Notes under the pieces: model-generated
What the model was told of the DNA's origin: nothing
What the model saw: only the letters and a program-made list of their open reading frames with translations
Database searches by the model: none
Shown: positions 7,943 through 14,559 of the stretch, one piece after another
How positions within the stretch are numbered: the first letter of the stretch is position 1
Layout of the letters: each line of letters starts with the position of its first letter
Translations under genes and position numbers: made by a program
Source of the DNA: Hanleya hanleyi
Lineage: Eukaryota; Mollusca; Polyplacophora; Lepidopleurida; Hanleyidae
Direction of reading: 5' to 3'
Assembly (NCBI GenBank): GCA_036873755.1
Contig: JAVTVY010020598.1
Span: forward strand, 1-64,000
DNA: 64,000 bases

Positions 7943-7985
7943 GGCCCTTTTCAGGGCCAACCCATTCTTGTCGAAAGAGAACTTC
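7943..7985 (+). terminator. Histone-type 3' stem-loop plus downstream element
   Basis: GGCCCTTTTCAGGGCC at 7943-7958 is a 6-bp stem with a TTTC loop and fits the metazoan histone stem-loop consensus GGYYYUUHUHARRRCC. It is followed by AACCC and, 13 bases after the stem, by the purine-rich CGAAAGAGAACTTC (7972-7985), placed like a histone downstream element. It lies 50 bases after the stop at 7893. Confidence 0.65.
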
Positions 7986-8083
7986 TAACTTGGCACATTC
8001 AATTCAAAGTCCTACATCATGTCCTCTTTATTCTATAGTATTACCAAACTCCAACACCAAAAAACAATCCCTGCCCCATCAAC

Positions 8084-8099
8084 GGCCCTTTTCAGGGCC
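8084..8099 (+). terminator. Second copy of the histone-type stem-loop
   Basis: The same 16-base hairpin is followed by AACCCC but lacks an obvious purine-rich downstream element. It may be a decayed or spare copy 141 bases after the previous one. Confidence 0.45.
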
Positions 8100-8189
8100 A
8101 ACCCCTTACTTCCAAACACACAGGGTTTTTTTTTCTCAGTGTTTTAGGGCTAACCCATGCAAAAATTTGGTGCAAAATGAGCGGAATGA

Positions 8190-8560
8190 TTGCAGATAAC
8201 ATTACAGCCCGAATCATAACGGACAAGGGGGAGGGTGGAATAAAAAAAACTAGAACGGTTACGGGTACGATACGATACGATACGATACGATACGAATTTT
8301 TATTACGATCAAAGTAAACGTACACCGAATCATAACGGACAAGGGGGAGGATGGAATAAAAAAACTAGAACGGTTACGGGTACGATACGATACGATACGA
8401 TACGATACGATACGATACGAATTTTATTACGATCAAAGTAAACGTACAGTGATCAAGGGGAAGTAACTCCCAACATAAACAAAAACACTGATACGGGTAC
8501 GGATAGAGAGAGGTGCGCACCTATAACGTGTACGGCTACGGACTAGGGTTTTTTTACATT
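8190..8560 (+). repeat. Right arm of the inverted repeat, expanded by GATAC microsatellites
   Basis: This arm matches the reverse complement of 6284-6419 in pieces. It also holds a direct duplication of about 120 bp (about 8208-8325 and 8326-8448), each copy containing a (GATAC)n run of roughly 5 to 8 units. The final part at about 8492-8557 (GGTACGGATAGAGAGAGGTG onward) continues the match to the left arm. Confidence 0.7.
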
Positions 8561-8749
8561 TTAACATGGCAAAATTTAGACGGTGAATTTGGTGTAAAAT
8601 GAAGGCATTCTGTCGTGACCCAGAATGCATTGGGGTAATATTATAAAGAGTGGAATCTGGAAATTGATGTGTTATTTACCTATTGTTACCTAGGTATGTG
8701 TGCAGGAGTTGGTGTTATTTTTTTTTTTTTTGTGCTTTTGAGTTTACAA

Positions 8750-8790
8750 GTTTCCTCTTTCGGAAAGATGGGTTGGCCCTAAAAAGGGCC
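8750..8790 (-). terminator. Histone-type 3' stem-loop plus downstream element of the small RING gene
   Basis: On the minus strand GGCCCTTTTTAGGGCC (8790-8775) starts 18 bases after the RING stop codon. It has the same 6-bp stem and a TTTT loop that is still within the histone consensus. AACCC follows, and CGAAAGAGGAAAC (8762-8750) lies 12 bases beyond the stem. Confidence 0.68.
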
Positions 8791-8808
8791 TTTGGAAGAT
8801 GTAAGCGA

Positions 8809-9081
8809 TTACATCGTTGGGGACACGTGGCATTGTCTTCTCACAGTACACACCGGGCATATCAAGGCTATGAATTCACACACTAGGGGGTTGTAATCGT
8901 CCGGACACTCTGGTAATCGGGCATGTCGGTGTATACAGGCTATACACAAGGCTTGATGCCCACAGGGGAAAATGGCGTATTTGGCGAAGTGATTACAGCA
9001 TTCCACGCAGCGTAAATAGGGTGCTGCTTGGTATTCTGTGTTGGATGCCAGTCTTCTTTCTATTGCGGTAGCGTAGTGCAT
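8809..9081 (-). CDS. RING-finger protein with expanded loop (90 aa, or C-terminal part of a larger protein)
   Basis: The zinc ligands are C25-x2-C28-x11-C40-x-H42-x3-C46-x2-C49-x25-C75-x2-C78, with the FPCGH core typical of IAP-type RING domains. Such domains act as E3 ubiquitin ligases. The first six ligands have IAP spacing, but the last gap is 25 instead of the usual 6 or so. The second RING protein (10781) has the same layout with a gap of 24, so the two are paralogues. The frame is also open upstream of the ATG through the basic-repeat region (about 9082-9200), so the RING was probably the C-terminal domain of the larger acidic protein encoded upstream. A histone-type stem-loop lies 18 bases after the stop. 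A role against host death or immune signalling is inferred. Confidence 0.75.
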   Translation of the reverse strand: MHYATAIERRLASNTEYQAAPYLRCVECCNHFAKYAIFPCGHQALCIACIHRHARLPECPDDYNPLVCEFIALICPVCTVRRQCHVSPTM

Positions 9082-9088
9082 GACGTCT

Positions 9089-9927
9089 TCAATTTGTTCG
9101 TTTTCTTTTTCGCTTATTTTTCTTCTGTTCTCTCTTATTCTGTTTTTTCTTGAGTCTTTTCTGTTTTTTCTTGAGTCTTTTCTGTTTCTTCTTGAGTCTT
9201 TTCTGTTTTTTCTTGACTTTCTTTTTCGGGTACTGTCTTTTTCTGTGTTTTCTTGAGTCTTTCCTCTTCTCCTCTTTTCCTTCTCCTTCTTCTTCTTCTC
9301 CTTCTTCTCCTTCTTCTTCTGTTTCTTCTCCTTCTTCTTCTGTTTCTTCTCCTTCTTCTTCTGTTTCTTCTCCTTCTTCTTCTTCTTCTCCTTCAGCTTG
9401 GAGGCTTTGTTGTTGTTTCAAGATATCTTCTAGCACTCGGTCCATTTCGTCAAAACGTTGGTATTCGAGTGTCGTAAGATCCGGTGTCGCTCCTGGGGGG
9501 TGACTAAGATCCGGTGTGGCTCCTGGGGGTCACTAAGATCCGGTGTGGCTCCTGGGGGTCACTAAGATCCGGTGTCGCTCCTGGGGGTCACTAAGATCCG
9601 GTGTCGCTCCTGGGGGTCACTAAGATCCGGTGTCGCTCCTGGGGGGTCTTGATTATGGTCGCCCTGTGGTTGGTGTTCATCTGTAAATAAGTCTTCCATA
9701 ATAGCATGCAGCCATGGCTCATCATGTACCATATCAATGATGTTGCCGAGCAGTTGTATTTCATCATCATTTGTCATGAAGTCTGGTAACAGGTTGTCAA
9801 TATCCATGATTTCAGCCAGGGATGACTCCATGACTGTGGACTCAGGCTGGTCAAATACGGTGTAATAGGCTGGTGAATTTGCACTGGTAAAATGAAAAGC
9901 TTCTCCACGTCTAATAGAGACTGGCAT
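9089..9927 (-). pseudogene. Leader-acidic-basic protein split by a 29-bp minisatellite
   Basis: The first frame (9927-9562) starts MPVSIRRGEAFHFTSANSP, a leader shared with the CARD protein. It continues into an acidic region (MESSLAEIMDIDNLLPDF, NDDEIQLLGNIIDMVHDEP) and reaches GATPDL. There it enters the 29-bp repeat array and terminates. The second frame (from about 9480 to 9089) leaves the same repeat as TPDLTTLEYQRFDEMDRV, then has Glu-rich repeats (EEEGEETEEEG) and Lys-rich repeats (KKKQKRL). The repeat unit is not a multiple of three, so expansion split the frame. The RING frame at 9081 is open upstream into the basic repeats, so the ancestral gene may have run from leader to RING. A TATA box and TCATTCAC initiator lie upstream. 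Confidence 0.55.
9477..9652. repeat. 29-bp minisatellite, about 6 units, within a coding region
   Basis: The unit GATCCGGTGTCGCTCCTGGG plus GGTCACTAA repeats six times. A few units differ by one base, TCGC/TGGC, or by an extra G. On the coding strand one unit reads GATPDL, so the array grew from coding sequence and breaks the frame. Confidence 0.9.
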
Positions 9928-9933
9928 AATTGT

Positions 9934-9966
9934 GAATGAATCAGTAAATACTGCGCACTATTTATA
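9934..9966 (-). promoter_or_regulatory. TATA box plus TCATTCAC initiator of the leader-acidic gene
   Basis: Minus-strand TATAAATA (9966-9959) is followed 28 bases later by TTCATTCACA (A at 9938). The first ATG downstream is at 9927. Confidence 0.58.
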
Positions 9967-10036
9967 GTGTAACGCGCGGACGTGAGCGTAATAGCGTAAT
10001 TTTTATATCACATCTTTGTGCTCACTTACGCTGGAG

Positions 10037-10582
10037 AAATATTTTTGTGTTTCTTTTCCAATTTTAAACCGGTGTGATTTTGCAATAAATGCGAGTGCAC
10101 GTATAAATTTTATTTCAAGTTGAACTGGGGCAACTGATCGTGTAGCATTTAAAAATTTAGAAGGGTAGCGGTAGACTAAGCCACTATTTTTAATGATTTT
10201 ATCGATTTTTAAACCCGTAACGTTATGGTTAGGTAGTGTGGAAAACCCGGTACACTGGAAATAAATCGGTTTTCCTGGGTAAAAATACGTCAAGTATGTT
10301 CCTCACAGCCTTATAATGTCACCCTGAAAATTGTAGCTGGTTTATCGAAAGAAAACTAGGAAATTTTATCGTATCACACCGGCTACGGTAACACAGCACT
10401 ATACAGTGTGCAGGCAAAATGTGAGTACAGCTATGGGTGTCAAATGGGATGTGTTACCGTAGCCCAAGGATAAAATTTCCTAGTTTTCTCTTTTCGATAA
10501 ACATGCTGCAGTGAACTCACATTTATTGCAAAAAATGAGACCGGTTTTAAAGTTGGGAAAATAAAACACAAAATTTTTTAGC
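10037..10582. repeat. Nested imperfect inverted repeats
   Basis: The inner arms are 10340-10394 and 10451-10502 (GTTTATCGAAA...GAAAACTAGGAAATTTTATC and CTACGGTAACAC against their reverse complements, with a 3-base gap), around a 56-base centre. The outer arms are about 10040-10100 and 10510-10578 (TTTTGTGTTTC, TTTTAAACCGG, TTGCAATAAATG against complements). The left side carries about 240 extra bases between outer and inner arms, where a minus-strand 96-codon frame (10293-10003) lies. That frame has no recognisable motif or promoter, and I do not call it a gene. The structure could be a foldback element or a former terminal repeat. Confidence 0.65.
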
Positions 10583-10594
10583 AGATACCGCCAT

Positions 10595-10727
10595 CTTGGA
10601 CCCACTCCCACAGGCCGCCATTTTGAACCCACCACCACCACCTCCCACAGGCCGCCATTTTGAACCCACCACCACCACCACCCACAGGCCGCCATTTTGG
10701 TCCCACCACCACCACCACCCACAGAAC
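10595..10727 (-). repeat. YY1-like minisatellite, about 4 units
   Basis: Units of about 37 bp carry CCGCCATTTTGAACCCACC plus (CCA)n-type sequence. On the minus strand each unit contains CAAAATGGCGG, close to the YY1 consensus AAGATGGCGGC. The array ends 8 bases before the TATA box of the RING gene at 10781. The same unit recurs at 13655-14462. Confidence 0.75.
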
Positions 10728-10735
10728 GCCTAGAC

Positions 10736-10770
10736 TATAAATAACGCGTAGTATGTTGCCATTTATTCAC
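10736..10770 (+). promoter_or_regulatory. TATA box plus TTATTCAC initiator
   Basis: TATAAATA (10736-10743) is followed 29 bases later by TTATTCAC (A at 10765), one base different from the TCATTCAC word of the other accessory promoters. The ATG at 10781 follows. Confidence 0.55.
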
Positions 10771-10780
10771 AACTACAATC

Positions 10781-11132
10781 ATGGGTACAAGACGAAGGCT
10801 ATTCACCGATCCTAGAGAACACAGAGAGGTGATTACGAGTCAAGAACATAACGATGGAGTGACAATAATTACAAGCTTTGAGCGGGTTATTGCCGACGAA
10901 ACGATGATACGGCGAAGTGAAGAACAACTCGAAGAGCTCAGGAGGGAGGCAATGGAAGAAGATGCGAGGTTGATGAGACAGCGAAGTCAAGAACAAGACG
11001 AAGAGATCAGGAGGGTGGCAATGGAAGAAGATGAGGATGTAACTGATGAAGAACTACCCTGGTTAAACAGTAACAGACCTCCAGCAAATACAACGGCTAC
11101 CCAAACGCCAATTATAACAACGCCGGCTACCG

Positions 11133-11167
<35 letters not shown>

Positions 11168-11506
11168 CCACCACCACCATGCTCTTGGGCCGAGGTAACC
11201 CGCCTCAACGAGCAGATTAATCACATGAGACAAGACATGGATCAAATGGACGCTGTGATTTCAAAACAAGAACAAGACCTACATAAGGAAGAAAGTAAAT
11301 CAAGCTGCAGCGTGTGTACAGACGAGGAAAGCCTGTACGCCCTATTTCCGTGCGGGCATTTATGCCTATGTGAAGAATGCTGGGTGACGCTAACATGTAT
11401 AGGGGACATGTGCCACTGCGCTGAAACGGACGAACAGCATTTAAAGATCAAGTGTCCCGTCTGTAGGAAGCAGGTGGCCGGGGTAAAGAGAATCTACCGC
11501 TCATAA
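10781..11506 (+). CDS. RING-finger accessory protein with expanded loop, 241 aa
   Basis: The frame is intact and starts at the first ATG after the TATA box. Residues about 40-90 are a charged helical region with an internal duplication (EEQLEELRREAMEEDARLM and EQDEEIRRVAMEEDEDV). Residues about 100-130 are Thr/Pro-rich (ACA and CCA repeats). Residues 136-172 look like a short coiled coil (TRLNEQINHMRQDMDQMDAV). The C-terminal RING has C176-x2-C179-x11-C191-x-H193-x3-C197-x2-C200-x24-C225-x2-C228 with the FPCGH core. The first part has IAP-type spacing, and the long last gap is shared with the RING at 8809. E3 ubiquitin ligase activity is expected from the family; targets are unknown. A histone-type stem-loop follows the stop by 26 bases. 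Confidence 0.85.
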
Positions 11507-11532
11507 AACAAGTGTCGTAACACTTTTCCAAA

Positions 11533-11576
11533 GGCCCTTTTCAGGGCCAACCCATCTTTCCGAAAGAGGAAACTTC
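11533..11576 (+). terminator. Histone-type 3' stem-loop plus downstream element of the RING gene
   Basis: AAAGGCCCTTTTCAGGGCC ends at 11548. The 16-base hairpin is 11533-11548, followed by AACCCA and, 12 bases on, CGAAAGAGGAAACTTC (11561-11576). The A-rich base before the stem and the C-rich flank after it also fit histone 3' ends. Sequence beyond it (to about 11610) matches the region after the other RING gene on the opposite strand (about 8690-8750), so the two 3' ends share ancestry. Confidence 0.72.
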
Positions 11577-11639
11577 TAAACTCAAAGCACAAAAAAAAAA
11601 CACCAGCTCCCATCACCCCTATGAAAAAAAACCTAAGGT

Positions 11640-12130
11640 CTTCACCACAATAGACTCTTAATGTTGAATTTTTTTTAATACAATTATCTTTGCAAAAAGA
11701 ATGAACACTAACAGCCATTTTTTGAATTTTCTACTATTTTTATTAACACAAATAGAATGAACGTGTTCACCAGACTCTGGGTATTGAATTTTTAATACAA
11801 TTATACGCTATGAAGGCGCTTCAATGCACATAGAATGAACATAAAATGAACATAGTGTAGGAATACGTGAGGAGAGAAGCCGTATTTTCAGCTTGAGCAA
11901 GACTGGCAGATGATAATGTCTAAATGTTCCAATGCAATAAGACTTGAAAATGTTCAATATTTATACAACAAGACAATAGAATGAACGTCTTCAACTCTGA
12001 GTATTGAATTTTAATACAATTAACAGTAAAACTCTGAGTATTGAATTTTAATACAATTATACGCTATCAAGCCGCTTCAATGAACGTGTAGGAATACGGT
12101 AAATGTTTTTCAACACCAGACTTGAAATGT
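11640..12130. repeat. A/T-rich intergenic region with about four related repeats
   Basis: The words AGAATGAAC, CTCTGAGTATTGAATTTTAA and TACAATTA(TACGCTAT) recur near 11655, 11755, 11980, 12020 and 12065. GACTTGAAA(A)TGTTCAATA occurs near 11941 and 12119. No reading frame or motif of interest is seen. The 3' end of the CARD gene (stop at 12131) points into this region without a histone-type hairpin. Confidence 0.5.
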
Positions 12131-13477
12131 TCAATAGTTATGCAACAAGACTTGTTTGAACTCATCATCGTCTTTCCGCCCCTGGTGCACGTAGATGTAG
12201 GTAGCAATCTGTTCACGTGGAATTCTGGGAGCGCAGGCAGCTTCCACTGCCAGGGCAATTTGCTCCTCGGTCACGTCCTGTAGTGCCTCAGTGATCAGCG
12301 CGTATGAGGGTATTATATTGTCCACACACGTATGCATGTTTATCGGACTGTTGTTCCCACAGCCTGCACATGCTTGGGTACGCAAGTGTGGAATACGAGG
12401 TCTGATAAGATCCAGGAATGTGTCGATGTACTTCTTACAAATATACTGAGTCACCTGGTCAGAAAGGGCTTCATGAATTGTAGCTGTGAGACTCTGCAAC
12501 TTCCGCCACGCCGTTATTTTCAAGGTGACACCCTGAGGACAAGGAACACGCTCTTGCGTATCTAACCTCATTTTCCATTTGCGTATATGCACCAGGAGCT
12601 GGTCGTTGAAATAGGCACAGCTGACAAAGATGTCGTCACCCACATAAAATTTCGCTTCGTCACTCCCCTGGTCGCGAATGACCGCATCGATGGCGTAATC
12701 AAGGGTCTGCAGTTTTAGCCAGGTGTCGAAGGTCAAGGCAATATGCCTAGCTGGTCTGTGGTTAAAGGCCGGTGCGTTAAAATGCACTTCTTCGTCTTTG
12801 ACACTCACAGTTAAATAGGCTGAGAGCTCCCAAATGTTCGTGTGGGCTGCCTGGTAGGCCTGCTGGATAATGTTATTGATCTCCTGCACAGACATAGGAA
12901 GTTGCACCTCTTCTTCTTTCACGGGCTCAGGCACTTGCTGGGGCACTGGCTGAAGCACTGACTCAGGTATTTCTAAAGGTGTTAGTCGGGGCCGTTTGGG
13001 TCGTGCACCGCGTTTGGCAGGTACACCAGACGCTGGGTGCGTACGTTTGCTAACTGTACGCTCTTCGGTGGTGTCCATGACTAAGATATCATTATCTTGT
13101 ATACGGTCGACTTGAAGTAGATCTGCTAGTTCTTCATTTCCCGTCTTCTTCAACCCCTCCACGAAGGCTAGAAATGCATAGGGGGTAGAGCGCAGTAGAC
13201 CGTCGATGAGGGCTCTGTTTTGTGATGAAGTGGTTTTCTCAGCCATGATATCTTCGACACGCTGTTTCAGGAGTATGTTTTCCTCCATAAGCAGATCACA
13301 TAATTCGGCCACATGCTGCATCTCATCAATGAGGCGAACACGGTACTTTCGAAGCTTCACTAAAAAGTATGACTCCATGACTGTGGGCTCAGGCTGGTGA
13401 GTAACTGCTACGGTGTAATAGTCTGGTGAATTTGCACTGGTAAAATGAAAAAAATTAAAAGGTTCTCCACAGCTCAT
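12131..13477 (-). CDS. CARD plus PC4-like fusion protein (about 448 aa)
   Basis: Start 13477 is the first ATG after the TATA box (13636-13642); the open frame further upstream is only repeats. Residues 1-34 are a leader (GEPFNFFHFTSANSP, ending TVMES) shared with the gene at 9927. Residues about 37-120 look like a CARD: LRKYRVRLIDEMQHVAELCD, then ENILLKQRVEDIM, then NRALIDGLL and AFLAFVEGLKKTGNEELADLL. A basic, NLS-like KRGARPKRPR lies near 160, followed by a Pro/Glu linker. Residues about 240-335 carry IALTFDTWLKLQ, KFYVGDDIFVSCAYFNDQLLVHIRKW and PQGVTLKITAWRKLQSL, close to the PC4/p15 pattern. The C-terminus has CAGCG and HTC cysteines. A decoy or adaptor in CARD death/immune signalling, coupled to nucleic-acid binding, is inferred. 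The frame is intact. Confidence 0.72.
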   Translation of the reverse strand: MSCGEPFNFFHFTSANSPDYYTVAVTHQPEPTVMESYFLVKLRKYRVRLIDEMQHVAELCDLLMEENILLKQRVEDIMAEKTTSSQNRALIDGLLRSTPYAFLAFVEGLKKTGNEELADLLQVDRIQDNDILVMDTTEERTVSKRTHPASGVPAKRGARPKRPRLTPLEIPESVLQPVPQQVPEPVKEEEVQLPMSVQEINNIIQQAYQAAHTNIWELSAYLTVSVKDEEVHFNAPAFNHRPARHIALTFDTWLKLQTLDYAIDAVIRDQGSDEAKFYVGDDIFVSCAYFNDQLLVHIRKWKMRLDTQERVPCPQGVTLKITAWRKLQSLTATIHEALSDQVTQYICKKYIDTFLDLIRPRIPHLRTQACAGCGNNSPINMHTCVDNIIPSYALITEALQDVTEEQIALAVEAACAPRIPREQIATYIYVHQGRKDDDEFKQVLLHNY

Positions 13478-13482
13478 ACAAG

Positions 13483-13592
13483 CAGGCAAGCAGGCTGGCT
13501 GGCTGGCTAGAGGTGAGGCAGCCAGGCAGGTAGGCAGGCAGGCAAGCAGGCAGGCAAGCAGGCAGGCAGGCAGGCTGGTCAGGTCAATCAGG
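13483..13592. repeat. CAGG/CTGG tetranucleotide-rich tract
   Basis: GGCAGGCAAGCAGGCTGG-type repeats lie between the initiator region and the ATG of the CARD gene, in what would be its 5' untranslated leader. Confidence 0.8.
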
Positions 13593-13601
13593 CAGGTAGT
13601 G

Positions 13602-13642
13602 CAATGAATACACCCCACCCCTAAAAATTGCCTCCTTTTATA
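13602..13642 (-). promoter_or_regulatory. TATA box of the CARD gene
   Basis: Minus-strand TATAAAA (13642-13636) is followed about 36 bases later by TTCATTGC (A at 13606), a looser match to the initiator word of the other accessory genes. The YY1-like array starts about 13 bases upstream of the TATA box. Confidence 0.45.
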
Positions 13643-13654
13643 CATTTTTCTACA

Positions 13655-14462
13655 ATCCGCCATTTTGGTCCCACCACCACCACCACCCACAGGCCGCCAT
13701 TTTGAACCCACCACCACCACCTCCCACAGGCCGCCATTTTGAACCCACCACCACCACCTCCCACAACCCGCCATTTTGAACCCACCACCACCACCACCCA
13801 CAACCCGCCATTTTGAACCCACCACCACCACCACCCACAACCCGCCATTTTGAACCCACCACCACCACCACCCACAACCCGCCATTTTGAACCCACTGTA
13901 GTAAGAATAGGTTTTCTCACATTTCAGTGATAGAATATCACAGACTATTAACGAACATTAGGCCAGTGTAGCAGGGGAGACAATTGCTTTAATATTACAA
14001 GAGTTGTCTCCTCTCTCTCTCTCCCCCTTGGTAGAGGGCGCTGATTGCCCTCTAGCCAATGAGAGTAACTCGCGGGCTTGCAAGGGAAGCCAGAGAACGA
14101 CTTGACCTGGACTGCAAGAGACTGACAAGACCTGCTGACTTCCTCTCTCAGGGTTTTAACCGGCAGGTAAGGCTGTCTTCTATACTGGCTAATATCTAGG
14201 TAGCAGAAGTTCTACACCACCACCACCACCTCTCACAAGCCGCCATTTTGAACCCACCACCACCACCTCCCACAACCCGCCATTTTGAACCCACCACCAC
14301 CACCACCCACAGGCCGCCATTTTGAACCCACCACCACCACCTCCCACAACCCGCCATTTTGAACCCACCACCACCACCACCCACAGGCCGCCATTTTGAA
14401 CCCACCACCACCACCTCCCACAGGCCGCCATTTTGAACCCACCACCACCACCTCCCACAATG
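13655..14462 (-). repeat. YY1-like minisatellite, about 13 units, split by an insertion
   Basis: Units of about 37 bp are built of CCGCCATTTTGAACCCACC plus (CCA)n and CCCACA(GG/AC), running 13655-13896 and 14217-14462. Each holds CAAAATGGCGG on the minus strand. The unit is shared with 10595-10727. The reading frames over it (runs of Trp, Val or Gly) are artefacts of the repeat. Confidence 0.85.
13897..14216. mobile_element. Solo-LTR-like insertion in the minisatellite
   Basis: A 320-bp stretch begins TGTAG and ends CTACA, so it has the 5-bp terminal inverted ends and TG...CA of an LTR. The four bases CCAC precede and follow it, as a target duplication would, although in a CCA repeat this is weak evidence. 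Inside are a polypyrimidine tract, a CCAAT and GGCAGGTAAGG, which could be a splice donor. No coding sequence is present. Confidence 0.5.
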
Positions 14463-14485
14463 ACCCCTGTGACAGAATACTCGCT

Positions 14486-14530
14486 TCTGATTGGCTGTCG
14501 CTGTGACGTCACAGAGGTCATATGCAAATT
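14486..14530. promoter_or_regulatory. Cluster of ATTGG, palindromic CRE and octamer motifs
   Basis: TGATTGGCTG (inverted CCAAT), the 14-bp palindrome CTGTGACGTCACAG (14501-14514, containing TGACGTCA) and ATGCAAAT (14522-14529) lie within 45 bases, directly beside the YY1-like array. No TATA box or gene start follows on either strand, so it may be a promoter remnant or an enhancer near the right end of the viral element. Confidence 0.4.
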
Positions 14531-14559
14531 TCTGAGGTCAATTGGACTCAATTGAGGTT

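Noticed and set aside
10003..10293. 96-codon minus-strand frame as an accessory gene
   Set aside because: It lies inside an inverted repeat, lacks a TATA box or recognisable motif, and ends without a 3' signal. It is left as part of the repeat.
13621..14551. Long Trp/Val/Gly-rich frames on the minus strand, including the upstream part of the 584-codon frame
   Set aside because: They translate the CCA-rich minisatellite. The TATA box at 13,636-13,642 lies downstream of them, so the CARD gene starts at about 13,477.
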